Positions 1 to 6,586 of a stretch of 11,954 bases of DNA are shown here, piece after piece; within the stretch, counting starts at the first letter, position 1; every line of letters begins with the position of its first letter. The notes beneath the pieces were generated by a model. That model made no database searches and had not been told where the DNA came from. It worked only from the letters and a program-made list of their open reading frames with translations. The stretch comes from Dialister sp. UBA7295 (GTDB lineage: Bacteria; Bacillota; Negativicutes; Veillonellales; Dialisteraceae). The stretch covers positions 9,382 to 21,335 of the forward strand of contig DKQZ01000044.1 in NCBI GenBank assembly GCA_002471975.1, in the 5' to 3' direction. Both the position numbers and the translations under genes were made by a program.

Positions 1-46
1 CGGGATTGTCGGGAAGGTGGCGCCCTTCGGGCGCAAGTTTTTAGAT
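1..46 (+). repeat. Composite repeat, copy 1 (GAAGGTG hairpin, left part cut by window edge)
   Basis: GAAGGTG at 13-19 is followed by a GC stem, arms 20-25 and 29-34 with a 3-nt loop, and then a T-run at 38-42. The bases before it (CGGGATTGTCGG) look like the end of the degenerate tandem tract that precedes the other copies at 5762, 5853, 5979, 6550 and 11831. Function unknown; it could act as a terminator for whatever lies to the left. Confidence 0.6.
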
Positions 47-133
47 TTTCCCTTTGGGCCTCATCTGGGTCGGGGAGATTTTTCTCATTTGGACATCCTC
101 CCTCCGTGGCTTTTGGACCTGAAATCACAAAAT

Positions 134-163
134 GTGTAAAGCAGTCGGAATTAATGCTATAAT
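134..163 (+). promoter_or_regulatory. Promoter of the hyp operon (extended -10)
   Basis: A perfect TATAAT lies at 158-163, preceded by TG one base upstream (155-156), the extended -10 pattern. The -35 position is poor (TGTAAA at 135-140), as is usual for extended -10 promoters. Transcription would start near 170 and leave a leader of about 190 nt before hypF. Confidence 0.6.
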
Positions 164-238
164 ATGTGTAAATTCAGCGAAAAATTTTCGATGAAATGTG
201 TATGTATTTTTTAATCTTTATTTCTAAGGATGCAATGC

Positions 239-265
239 GGGCGTACCAATGAATCGCCCTTTTTT
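239..265 (+). terminator. Possible attenuator hairpin in the hyp leader
   Basis: GGGCG (239-243) can pair with CGCCC (255-259), followed at once by six T (260-265). The stem is only 5 bp, so it is a weak terminator candidate. It lies between the promoter and hypF and could attenuate the operon or end a short upstream transcript. Confidence 0.35.
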
Positions 266-273
266 AAGTTATT

Positions 274-306
274 TCTGCCGGGAATGGAAATAGCTTCCCC
301 GGCAGA
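274..306 (+). promoter_or_regulatory. Stable hairpin in the hypF 5' leader
   Basis: TCTGCCGGG (274-282) is exactly complementary to CCCGGCAGA (298-306), giving a 9-bp GC-rich stem. No T-run follows, so it is not a classical terminator. It ends 37 nt before the hypF ribosome binding site (AAAGGAGG, 344-351) and may stabilise the mRNA or tune translation. Confidence 0.45.
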
Positions 307-357
307 GGAATACATTCCAATGATTGTGAACGGATACTTGTTCAAAGGAGGTGCACT

Positions 358-2949
358 ATGAAAACGGTCCGTCTCATCGCCACCGGGCGTGTCCAGGGGG
401 TGGGGTTCCGTCCTTTTGTGGTGCGCGCTGCCCGAAAGTCCGGCCTCACGGGATGGGTGAAGAATCTGGGAGGTATTGTGGAAATACGGGCCTCCGGGGA
501 AGAGAAGCAATTTTCATTACTGGAAAAAGCGCTGAAAGAAGCGCCCTATCCCATAGAAGTGGAAAAAATGGAAATAGAAACGCTCCCTTTGGAGTATTTC
601 CCTGATTTTCAATCCATCGAAAGCAGCGGAGAGCCGGAGGAGCCTCTCTTTCCGGCGGATATCGGCATCTGCCCGGACTGTGCAAAAGAGCTGCACGACA
701 AAAAAGACCGACATTTCCACTATCCCTTCCTTTCCTGCACCGCCTGCGGGCCCCGCTATACGATTATAAAAAAACTTCCCTATGACCGACCTTTTACGAC
801 GATGGATGAATTTCCGCTCTGCAAAGACTGTGAAAAAGAATATACCGATTTGAAAGACCGCAGGTGTCACGGCGAAACCATCTGCTGCGAAGACTGCGGA
901 CCGGCTCTTACAGGCATCATCAAAGGGGAAAGGACCCTTTATACAGAAGAAGCCATGACGAAAGCCATCGAAATGGTACAAAAAGGGGCCATCATCATGG
1001 TGAAATCCATTGGCGGATTCAACCTGGTGACCCGCGGAGACCTTCCGGAGAGCGTGAGAAAACTTCGCACCTTGAAGCACAGGGAAGGAAAGCCCTTTGC
1101 CCTCATGGTTTCTGACCTGGAAAAAGCGGAAGAACTGGCAGTTCTATCAGATCAGGAGAAGAAACTTCTCGCATCTCCTGCCAAACCCATCGTCCTCTGC
1201 ACCCCGAAAGTGCATTTCGAAGGGGTGGCGGAAAACGTGCCCCGTCTGGGCCTGTTTCTCCCGCCTTCCGCTTTTTACATCCTTCTCACCGAAGGAGTGG
1301 GGGCTCCCCTCATCGTCACTTCCTGCAATATCAGCGGAAGTCCCATCCTCTATAAAGATAAAGAAGCGGAAAATTTTTTTAAGTCCCACGATATTCCGGC
1401 CCTTTTCACCAACAACCGGGAAATCCTCCGCCCTGCGGACGATTCTGTATTGAAAGCAGTGGGAAATCACGTGGATTTCATCCGAAGGACGAGAGGCTTT
1501 CTCCCTGAACCGGTCATCCGCAACGGGCCCCGGGGAAATATCCTTGCCCTGGGAGCGGATATGGAGCCCTCCCTCTGCCTCACCGGCGGCGGTTACGTCT
1601 ATCCGGGTGAAATGCCCTGCGAACTGACAGAAGAAGGATCGGAAGAAGCCTTCCTTACCATGGAAAAAGACTGGGAGCACATGCTGGGCATCACTCCGGA
1701 GAAAATTCTCTGCGACCTTCACCCCGGCTATATTTCTGAAAATCTGGCAGAAAAAATATCACAAAAAAGGTCCATCCCTCTCATCAGAATCCAGCATCAC
1801 CACGCTCATGCCCTTTCCGTCATGGCCGAACATCATTTGAAAGGCCCGGTGCTGGCTTTCATCTTCGACGGGACCGGTTATGGGACGGACGGGACCATCT
1901 GGGGCGGAGAAATCCTTCTCTGCGAAGGGAAATCCATGAAACGGGCAGGCCACCTCGAAAGCCTTCCCCTCCTCTCCGGAGACATCTCCATGAAACAAGC
2001 CTGGAAAACCGCTCTCTGCGATTTATATTTCGCAGGGATAGAAGGGAATTCAGACGAATGTGACTCCACCGGAAAAATCGCTATCGTTCAAGGCTCCCCA
2101 GGTTTGGGGAGCTGTCGCCAGGGGCGACTGAGGGGTTGTTCTACCGGTACGCGTGGAAATGAGGAAATCGCTTCAAGCGTATCGAATCCTGAAACGAGTG
2201 ACTCCACCGAAAAAATCGCTATCGTTCAAGGCTCCCCAAGGTTTGTGCTCGAACGCTTTTTGAAGGAGCGAAGCGACGCGCAAAAAGCAGTGAGAGCCAT
2301 GCCGTTGCCGGGGAGTTGGCCGCGGAGCGGACTGAGGGGTTGTTCTACCGGTACAAGGGAGAATGAAGAAGCAGGTCCAGGCGTCCCCAATCCCCAATCC
2401 TCAATCCCCAATCCCTTACTCACCGACCCCCGCTATCCCTTAGTGAAAGCAGCCTTAGGGGCCAATGTCAATGTCATCGAGGACTCCGCCATGGGCCGTC
2501 TCTTTGATTCTGTTTCCGCCCTTCTTGGCATCTGCAGCGAAAACCGGTTCAAAGGAGAATGTGCCATGGCCCTCGAAAAGGCAGCGACAGAGGCAAAAGA
2601 GGAAGGCGGCAGGGGCACAGACCTTTATTTCACAAAAGAAATAAAAAATGGACAGCTCATCTGGGGAAGAAAGCAGCTTATTTCCGACCTTCTTTTCAAA
2701 GATGGTACAATAAGAGAAAAAGCTCTCGGCTTCCATCTGGCCATCAGCCGGATGATTGTGGAGAGTGCGAAATATTTCAATATAAAAGACATCGTCCTTT
2801 CCGGCGGCTGTTTCCACAACAGCCTTCTCTGGGCCCTTGCGAAAGATTCCCTGGAAAAGGAAGGATTCCATGTCTATGGCAATGAAAAAGTCCCCTGCGG
2901 CGACGGAGGGATTGCCCTTGGCCAGGCCCGGGCGGGACTTATGAAATAG
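358..2949 (+). CDS. hypF: Carbamoyltransferase HypF, NiFe-hydrogenase maturation, with repeat-derived insertion
   Basis: HypF takes the carbamoyl group of carbamoyl phosphate and transfers it to the C-terminal cysteine of HypE, the first step toward the cyanide ligands of NiFe hydrogenases (cytoplasmic). Domains run in family order: acylphosphatase (1-90, GRVQGVGFRPF with R18); two zinc-finger motifs with Cys pairs 105/108, 127/130, 155/158 and 177/180; a YrdC-like domain (about 195-375, TSCNISG); and a Kae1-like domain with QHHHAH (His 480-484), FDGTGYG (503-509), MGRLFDS (from 712) and a final GGCFHNS...PCGDGG block. At 863 residues it is about 100 longer than usual HypF. The excess is at about residues 562-695, where two copies of a palindromic repeat and a heptamer tract are translated in frame. 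All flanking motifs are intact, so it is probably functional, though this is not proven. The start has a strong AAAGGAGG 6 nt upstream. First gene of the hyp operon. Confidence 0.95.
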   Translation: MKTVRLIATGRVQGVGFRPFVVRAARKSGLTGWVKNLGGIVEIRASGEEKQFSLLEKALKEAPYPIEVEKMEIETLPLEYFPDFQSIESSGEPEEPLFPADIGICPDCAKELHDKKDRHFHYPFLSCTACGPRYTIIKKLPYDRPFTTMDEFPLCKDCEKEYTDLKDRRCHGETICCEDCGPALTGIIKGERTLYTEEAMTKAIEMVQKGAIIMVKSIGGFNLVTRGDLPESVRKLRTLKHREGKPFALMVSDLEKAEELAVLSDQEKKLLASPAKPIVLCTPKVHFEGVAENVPRLGLFLPPSAFYILLTEGVGAPLIVTSCNISGSPILYKDKEAENFFKSHDIPALFTNNREILRPADDSVLKAVGNHVDFIRRTRGFLPEPVIRNGPRGNILALGADMEPSLCLTGGGYVYPGEMPCELTEEGSEEAFLTMEKDWEHMLGITPEKILCDLHPGYISENLAEKISQKRSIPLIRIQHHHAHALSVMAEHHLKGPVLAFIFDGTGYGTDGTIWGGEILLCEGKSMKRAGHLESLPLLSGDISMKQAWKTALCDLYFAGIEGNSDECDSTGKIAIVQGSPGLGSCRQGRLRGCSTGTRGNEEIASSVSNPETSDSTEKIAIVQGSPRFVLERFLKERSDAQKAVRAMPLPGSWPRSGLRGCSTGTRENEEAGPGVPNPQSSIPNPLLTDPRYPLVKAALGANVNVIEDSAMGRLFDSVSALLGICSENRFKGECAMALEKAATEAKEEGGRGTDLYFTKEIKNGQLIWGRKQLISDLLFKDGTIREKALGFHLAISRMIVESAKYFNIKDIVLSGGCFHNSLLWALAKDSLEKEGFHVYGNEKVPCGDGGIALGQARAGLMK
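2061..2150 (+). repeat. Palindromic repeat family B, copy 1, inside hypF
   Basis: The left part (2061-2099) matches 2199-2237 with one difference and contains GGCTCCCC. Stem 1 pairs 2093-2099 with 2106-2112. Stem 2 pairs GTCGCC (2114-2119) with GGCGAC (2123-2128). It ends in 24 bases (2127-2150) identical to 2331-2354. It is read in the hypF frame, giving KIAIVQGSP and LRGCSTGTR. Copy 2 starts exactly 138 nt later, a multiple of three. Confidence 0.85.
2199..2354 (+). repeat. Palindromic repeat family B, copy 2, inside hypF, with a nested insert
   Basis: Same outer sequence as copy 1 (GGCTCCCC at 2230-2237, GGGGAG at 2310-2315, second stem CCGC/GCGG at 2320-2330, then the shared 24 bases 2331-2354). 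The loop of stem 1 is 72 nt here against 6 nt in copy 1, so 66 nt (22 codons) have been gained. The extra DNA has its own 8-bp inverted repeat, GCTTTTTG (2255-2262) and CAAAAAGC (2281-2288), and looks like a second small element placed in the loop. Confidence 0.8.
2384..2415 (+). repeat. Heptamer tandem tract CCCCAAT x4 inside hypF
   Basis: Four adjacent units of CCCCAAT (the third is CCTCAAT) followed by CCC, translated as a Pro/Asn/Ser-rich stretch. On the opposite strand this reads GGGATTG-type units, like the tracts in front of the GAAGGTG hairpins elsewhere in the window. It forms the right end of the repeat-derived block in hypF. Confidence 0.75.
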
Positions 2950-2957
2950 GAGGCATT

Positions 2958-3176
2958 ATGTGCGTAGCTTACCCGGGACGGGTCATGTCCATCAATGGTA
3001 CTCATGGAATGGTCGATTTTTCAGGCACCGAAGTGCCGGTGAATCTGGCTATGGTACGGGCGAAAATCGGAGATTACGTCCTTGTCCATGCAGGAATGGC
3101 CATCCAGATAGTAAAGAAAGATGAAGCCATCGACTGGATCAATCTTTTCAAAGAAATAGAAGAGGAAAGCAAATGA
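2958..3176 (+). CDS. hypC: Hydrogenase maturation chaperone HypC/HybG family
   Basis: A small protein (72 residues, normal for the family) that binds HypD and the hydrogenase large-subunit precursor and carries the Fe(CN)2CO group. It begins with the diagnostic MCVAYPGRV: Cys2, exposed after removal of Met1, is the iron/partner-binding residue. The conserved HAG segment includes His44. The body is the expected small beta-barrel and the tail is charged. The ribosome binding site TAGGAGG overlaps the hypF stop codon (2947-2949), and the last four bases overlap the start of hypD, so the three genes should be translationally coupled. Confidence 0.96.
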   Translation: MCVAYPGRVMSINGTHGMVDFSGTEVPVNLAMVRAKIGDYVLVHAGMAIQIVKKDEAIDWINLFKEIEEESK

Positions 3177-4207
3177 AAGAAAAAGAACTGGCCCGCTACC
3201 TTTCCTCTTACGACGGGCCGCCTATGAAACTGATGGAAGTCTGCGGCACCCATACGTCCTCTCTGTACCGGACGGGGATCCGGCAGCTCCTTTCGAAAAA
3301 AATCACCCTTCTCTCCGGCCCGGGCTGTCCCGTCTGTGTGACGCCCACTGCCTATATCGACAAACTCGTTTCCTATGCCTTAAAGCCGGGATATAAAGTT
3401 ATGGCCTTCGGGGACCTTCTGGCAGTGCCCGGAAGTGAAATGTCCCTGGCGGGGGCGAGAGACCGCGGAGGTGAGGTGGATTTCTTCTACAATCCGGAGG
3501 AAATATTTGAAATCGCTGCTGCAAATCCTGAAACTACCTATGTCCTGGCAGCCGTAGGCTTTGAAACGACAGCTCCCGTCTGGGCAAGCCTCATTAAAAA
3601 AACGTTTGATGAAAAAATCAGAAATATCCGCTTCCTCACCGCACTGAAAACGATGCCCGAAGCTATGAGAATCCTTGCCGAAAGCGGACGGGTGGACGGC
3701 TTCCTCTGCCCGGGACACGTGGCAGTGATTACAGGAAGCGAACCTTTCCGTAAACTGGCAGCTGTTTCCGGAGAACCCATGGTCATCGGCGGATTTACCG
3801 CGCCCCTCCTTCTGCGCGCCCTTTCCCGCCTTACCCTGGAAACTTCCAGAAAGCAGGGGGGCCTCTGGAATGAATACCCCATGGTGGTGACTCCTGAAGG
3901 AAATACCATGGCCAAAGACCTCATGGCTGACGTATTTACAGAAGGAGATGCGGTCTGGAGAGGTCTGGGAAATATAAAAGGCTCGGGCCTCTATATTTCC
4001 GAAAAATATAAAGAACTGGACGCAGGAAGCTATGGCCTTACGGCGGACAAAATGCCGAAAGGCTGCTGCTGCGCGCAGGTTTTGACGGGCATGATTACCC
4101 CTGAAAAATGCCCCTGCTTCGGAAAAGCATGCACCCCGGACCATCCCGTGGGAGCCTGCATGGTTTCCTCCGAAGGGGCCTGCTGCATTACATACCGGGG
4201 AGGTTAA
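3173..4207 (+). CDS. hypD: Hydrogenase maturation iron-sulfur protein HypD
   Basis: HypD carries a [4Fe-4S] cluster and, with HypC, is the scaffold on which Fe(CN)2CO is put together from HypE-thiocyanate. Visible signatures are MEVCGTHT (Cys24), SGPGCPVC (Cys52, Cys55) and the cysteine-rich C-terminal cluster region from about residue 300 (GCCCAQVLTG, CPCFGKAC, GACMVSSEGAC). Length 344 is slightly below the common 360-370, with no motif missing. The start codon lies inside the hypC stop (ATGA overlap), with GAGGAAAG just upstream as ribosome binding site. Third gene of the hyp operon. Confidence 0.96.
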   Translation: MKEKELARYLSSYDGPPMKLMEVCGTHTSSLYRTGIRQLLSKKITLLSGPGCPVCVTPTAYIDKLVSYALKPGYKVMAFGDLLAVPGSEMSLAGARDRGGEVDFFYNPEEIFEIAAANPETTYVLAAVGFETTAPVWASLIKKTFDEKIRNIRFLTALKTMPEAMRILAESGRVDGFLCPGHVAVITGSEPFRKLAAVSGEPMVIGGFTAPLLLRALSRLTLETSRKQGGLWNEYPMVVTPEGNTMAKDLMADVFTEGDAVWRGLGNIKGSGLYISEKYKELDAGSYGLTADKMPKGCCCAQVLTGMITPEKCPCFGKACTPDHPVGACMVSSEGACCITYRGG

Positions 4208-4208
4208 T

Positions 4209-4691
4209 ATGGAAATCAGGAAATACAGGACTTGCGATGAAGAAGTGTGCCGCACCATCTGGAATGAAGTGGTGGAAAAAACAGACTCTTTCCCTCAGAT
4301 GGAACCGCTGGAAAAAGGAGAAGCCGACCGGTTCTTCAAATCCATGAGTTATACAGGGGTGGCGGCGGATGAAAAAGGAGACATTCTGGGCCTTTACATC
4401 CTTCATCCCAACAATGTGGGCCGCTGCGGGCATATCGCCAATACCAGCTATGCGGTGAAAAGCTCCATCCGCGGGCAGCATATCGGAGAAAAACTGGTAC
4501 TCCACTCCCTTTCCGAAGGGAAGAAACTGGGATTTCGGATTCTCCAGTTCAATGCGGTAGTGGCAGATAATATCCATGCCATTCACCTCTATGACCGGCT
4601 GGGCTTTACCCGCCTGGGGACAGTCCCCGGCGGATTTCTGAAACACGACGGAACTTATGAGGATATAATCCTCTTTTACCATCTCCTGTGA
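4209..4691 (+). CDS. GNAT-family N-acetyltransferase inside the hyp operon
   Basis: A 160-residue single-domain protein of the GNAT fold, expected to move an acetyl group from acetyl-CoA to an amine; the substrate is unknown. The acetyl-CoA pyrophosphate-binding motif A is visible as SIRGQHIGEKLVLHSL (about residues 91-106). It is followed by the typical NxxAIHLYDRLGFTRLGTVPGGF segment (motif B, about 120-145). It starts one base after the hypD stop with GGGGAGG upstream, and its stop overlaps the hypE ribosome binding site, so it is truly inside the operon. It is not a known part of the Hyp machinery. It may act on a protein N-terminus or be a passenger gene. Confidence 0.88.
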   Translation: MEIRKYRTCDEEVCRTIWNEVVEKTDSFPQMEPLEKGEADRFFKSMSYTGVAADEKGDILGLYILHPNNVGRCGHIANTSYAVKSSIRGQHIGEKLVLHSLSEGKKLGFRILQFNAVVADNIHAIHLYDRLGFTRLGTVPGGFLKHDGTYEDIILFYHLL

Positions 4692-4700
4692 GGAGGACCT

Positions 4701-5684
4701 ATGAAAATCGAACTGCGCCATGGGGCAGGCGGCGAAGAAACCGGCCGCCTCATCGGAAGCCTTTTTGAGAAATATTTCAAAAATCCCATACTGGACAAAA
4801 TGGAAGACGGGGCAGTCCTTCCTCCTCTGAAAGGAAATCCTGTCTTCACCTCGGACTCCTTCGTGGTGGAGCCCCTCTTTTTCCCGGGAGGAAATATCGG
4901 CCGCCTTTCCATCTGCGGGACGGTGAACGACCTGGCCTCCATGGGCGCAGAGCCTCTCTATCTCACCGCTTCCTTCATCCTGGAAACAGGTCTTGAAATG
5001 GAAACTCTCGAAAAAGTCGTTTCCTCCATGGCAGAAACGGCCGCAGAAGCAGGCGTTCAAATCGTTGCTGGAGATACGAAAGTCATCGAAGGAAAAGGCG
5101 GACTTTACATCAATACGGCCGGAATCGGTGAAAGGCCGGCGGGCTGCCGCATTTCCGCCTCCGCCCTGCAGCCGGGAGATCGGATCCTCCTCACAGGCAC
5201 TCTCGGTGACCATCATGCGACCATCCTTACACAGCGGCTCAAAATGAAAACAAACCTTCAGAGCGACTGTGCGCCGCTGAATGGAATCGTCTCCGCCCTG
5301 ATGGCACAAAAACTGCCCATCCATACCATCCGGGATATCACAAGGGGAGGTCTGGCTACCGTAACCAATGAACTGGCAGAAACATCGGGCGTGGAAATCG
5401 AACTGGAAGAAGAAAAACTTCCGGTCTCTGAAGGAGTCAGGGCTTTGACAGGCATCCTCGGCCTCGATCCCCTGACCATGGGCAACGAAGGAAAAATGAT
5501 GATCGCCCTGCCTGCGGAATCCGCAGAAAAAGCCCTCGAAATCATCCGCTCCTGCCGCTACGGAGAAAACGCAGTACTTGCAGGACAAGTGACAGGAGGA
5601 AAAGGCGTCGCCCTCCTCACACCCTATGGGGGAAGAAGGAAAATCATGCCTCTGAGAGGCGAAGGACTGCCGAGGATTTGCTGA
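4701..5684 (+). CDS. hypE: Hydrogenase maturation protein HypE (thiocarbamate dehydratase)
   Basis: HypE accepts the carbamoyl group from HypF on its C-terminal cysteine and dehydrates it with ATP to a thiocyanate, the CN donor for HypC/HypD. It belongs to the AIR-synthase/PurM-like family. Signatures are LRHGAGGEETGRLI near the N-terminus, the nucleotide-binding part with VAGDTKVIEGKGG, LLTGTLGDHHATIL, DITRGGLATVTNELA and GLDPLTMGNEGKMM. The protein ends in the obligatory PRIC (residues 324-327), with the acceptor cysteine as the last residue. Length 327 is normal. AGGAGG (4691-4696) precedes the start by four bases. Last gene of the operon; no clear terminator follows for several hundred bases. 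Confidence 0.96.
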   Translation: MKIELRHGAGGEETGRLIGSLFEKYFKNPILDKMEDGAVLPPLKGNPVFTSDSFVVEPLFFPGGNIGRLSICGTVNDLASMGAEPLYLTASFILETGLEMETLEKVVSSMAETAAEAGVQIVAGDTKVIEGKGGLYINTAGIGERPAGCRISASALQPGDRILLTGTLGDHHATILTQRLKMKTNLQSDCAPLNGIVSALMAQKLPIHTIRDITRGGLATVTNELAETSGVEIELEEEKLPVSEGVRALTGILGLDPLTMGNEGKMMIALPAESAEKALEIIRSCRYGENAVLAGQVTGGKGVALLTPYGGRRKIMPLRGEGLPRIC

Positions 5685-5729
5685 TTCGAGACATATTTTG
5701 AATCCTGCGGTTTGAGTCAGAAGCGATTT

Positions 5730-5813
5730 TCGTGATTCGTGATTCGTTGTTCGTTCTTCGTGAAGGTGGCGGCCTGATGGCCGCCGAGTTTGTATGGGGA
5801 TTCTGCACAGGCG
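5730..5813 (+). repeat. Composite repeat, copy 2 (tandem tract + GAAGGTG hairpin + conserved tail)
   Basis: A degenerate tandem tract built from TCGTGAT / TCGTTGT-like units (5730-5761) runs straight into GAAGGTG (5762-5768). A 7-bp stem GGCGGCC/GGCCGCC follows (5768-5774, 5779-5785, loop TGAT). The tail TATGGGGATTCTGCACAGGC (from 5793) recurs almost exactly at 6011-6031. Confidence 0.8.
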
Positions 5814-5820
5814 GGGGAAA

Positions 5821-5875
5821 ACGGATTTCGGACTGGAAATATCGGATTGCGGGAAGGTGTGCCGCTGATGCGGCA
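5821..5875 (+). repeat. Composite repeat, copy 3
   Basis: Degenerate CGGATT-type units (about 5821-5852), GAAGGTG at 5853-5859, and a 6-bp stem TGCCGC/GCGGCA (5860-5865, 5870-5875) with loop TGAT, the same loop as copy 2 on a different stem sequence. No clear tail or T-run. Confidence 0.7.
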
Positions 5876-5931
5876 TGAGTATGGATGTCGGGCTTATGGT
5901 GGAAAGCAAACTATCTGGTCGATGAACTTTT

Positions 5932-6031
5932 GAATCGGGAATCTCGGGAATGATCGGGAATAGTTTCGGGGATATCGGGAAGGTGTGCCGCTCTTGCGGC
6001 ACAAATTTTTTATGGGGATTTTGCACAGGCG
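5932..6031 (+). repeat. Composite repeat, copy 4
   Basis: The tandem tract of roughly 10-11-nt TCGGGAATGA-like units covers 5932-5978. GAAGGTG is at 5979-5985, with stem TGCCGC/GCGGCA (5986-5991, 5996-6001, loop TCTT). Then come a T6 run and the tail TATGGGGATTTTGCACAGGC (from 6011) shared with copy 2. Confidence 0.8.
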
Positions 6032-6090
6032 CGTGGAAAGCTCATATTGGTGGTTATCAAGTGTTACTAAAGCAGGACATGCGAATGGGA

Positions 6091-6130
6091 AAGGCTCCCC
6101 TTGAAAGAGGAGCTCCCGCGGAGCGGGTGA
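6091..6130 (+). repeat. Palindromic repeat family B, copy 3, intergenic
   Basis: The architecture matches the two copies in hypF: AAGGCTCCCC, a short loop, GAGGAGCT, a second stem, then TGAGG. Stem 1 pairs 6094-6098 with 6109-6113 (one inner mismatch). Stem 2 is CCCGC (6115-6119) with GCGGG (6123-6127), different bases from the hypF copies but still paired. Confidence 0.65.
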
Positions 6131-6299
6131 GGAGGAACTGCACGATCCCTGCCAGTCGAAATTGACTCAAAATATTCATGCGTTACGTAATCATGGGACC
6201 TCCGGCAGCCGGTAACTTCCATGGTACCCCTGCACTGCCAGTCCCTGCTGCGAATTTTGAAAATAAATATGCATTCCAAAAATTTAACGAAAATCTAAT

Positions 6300-6463
6300 A
6301 AAATAAATTTCCTTTTCTGCACTATATAGGCAGAGCAAGGGAAATCACCCGCGAGCTTCCGCTACGGCAGCCATTCTCAGAGAAAGCGGAAAGGGCGACG
6401 GACTGAGCTTAAAAATTCATGGGCCCGTGAAAACAAAAAAGAAAATACCAGTATGAGGAAAGC
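6300..6463 (+). other. Gene-free stretch with several hairpins, possible small RNA
   Basis: No credible protein gene is seen here. A TATATA at 6323-6328 could be a -10 box, but no good -35 is visible. Downstream are an inverted repeat TTCCGCT/AGCGGAA (within about 6357-6392), a small TTCATG...CGTGAA hairpin near 6415-6430 and an A-rich stretch, all leading into the strong terminator at 6464-6513. This could be a small transcribed RNA, but it matches no family I recognise. Confidence 0.25.
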
Positions 6464-6513
6464 CACTACCCCTCGGAGCAGTATACCCCGGGAGTAGTGG
6501 CTTTTTTGTTAGA
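6464..6513 (+). terminator. Strong rightward intrinsic terminator
   Basis: GCCACTAC pairs with GTAGTGGC (8 bp) with further interrupted GC pairs inside, followed directly by six T. It is the first strong rightward terminator after hypE, about 780 nt downstream. It either ends hyp readthrough or a small RNA from the preceding stretch. Confidence 0.75.
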
Positions 6514-6517
6514 AAAC

Positions 6518-6586
6518 GAGGGGAAAGGGGAAGGGGGAAAGGGATAAGGGAAGGTGGCCGCCAAATTCATAGGGCGGCCTTTTTTT
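6518..6586 (+). repeat. Composite repeat, copy 5, ending as a terminator-like hairpin
   Basis: A purine-only tract of GGGGAAA-like units (6518-6549) precedes GAAGGTG (6550-6556). A 7-bp stem GGCCGCC/GGCGGCC follows (6556-6562, 6573-6579) with a 10-nt loop, then seven T (6580-6586). The stem and T-run make a good rightward terminator. Confidence 0.75.

Noticed and set aside
191..214. Possible leader peptide MKCVCIF in the hyp leader
   Set aside because: No ribosome binding site precedes it and it is very short. The Cys codons alone are not enough to claim attenuation control.
2041..2430. hypF as a pseudogene broken by insertion
   Set aside because: The frame stays open through the whole block, both domain halves keep their motifs, and all downstream genes are intact and coupled.
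3380..4258. 292-codon minus-strand frame opposite hypD
   Set aside because: Antisense shadow of a highly conserved gene, with no recognisable motif and no matching operon on that strand.
4188..6026. 612-codon open frame on the minus strand opposite the GNAT and hypE genes
   Set aside because: The plus-strand genes show clear family motifs with good ribosome sites. The antisense frame has low-complexity His/Phe/Cys-rich composition typical of a shadow and runs on into repeat DNA.
6454..6498. Short frame MRKATTPRSSIPRE overlapping the terminator at 6464-6513
   Set aside because: No ribosome site, it overlaps the terminator stem, and no gene follows for it to regulate.
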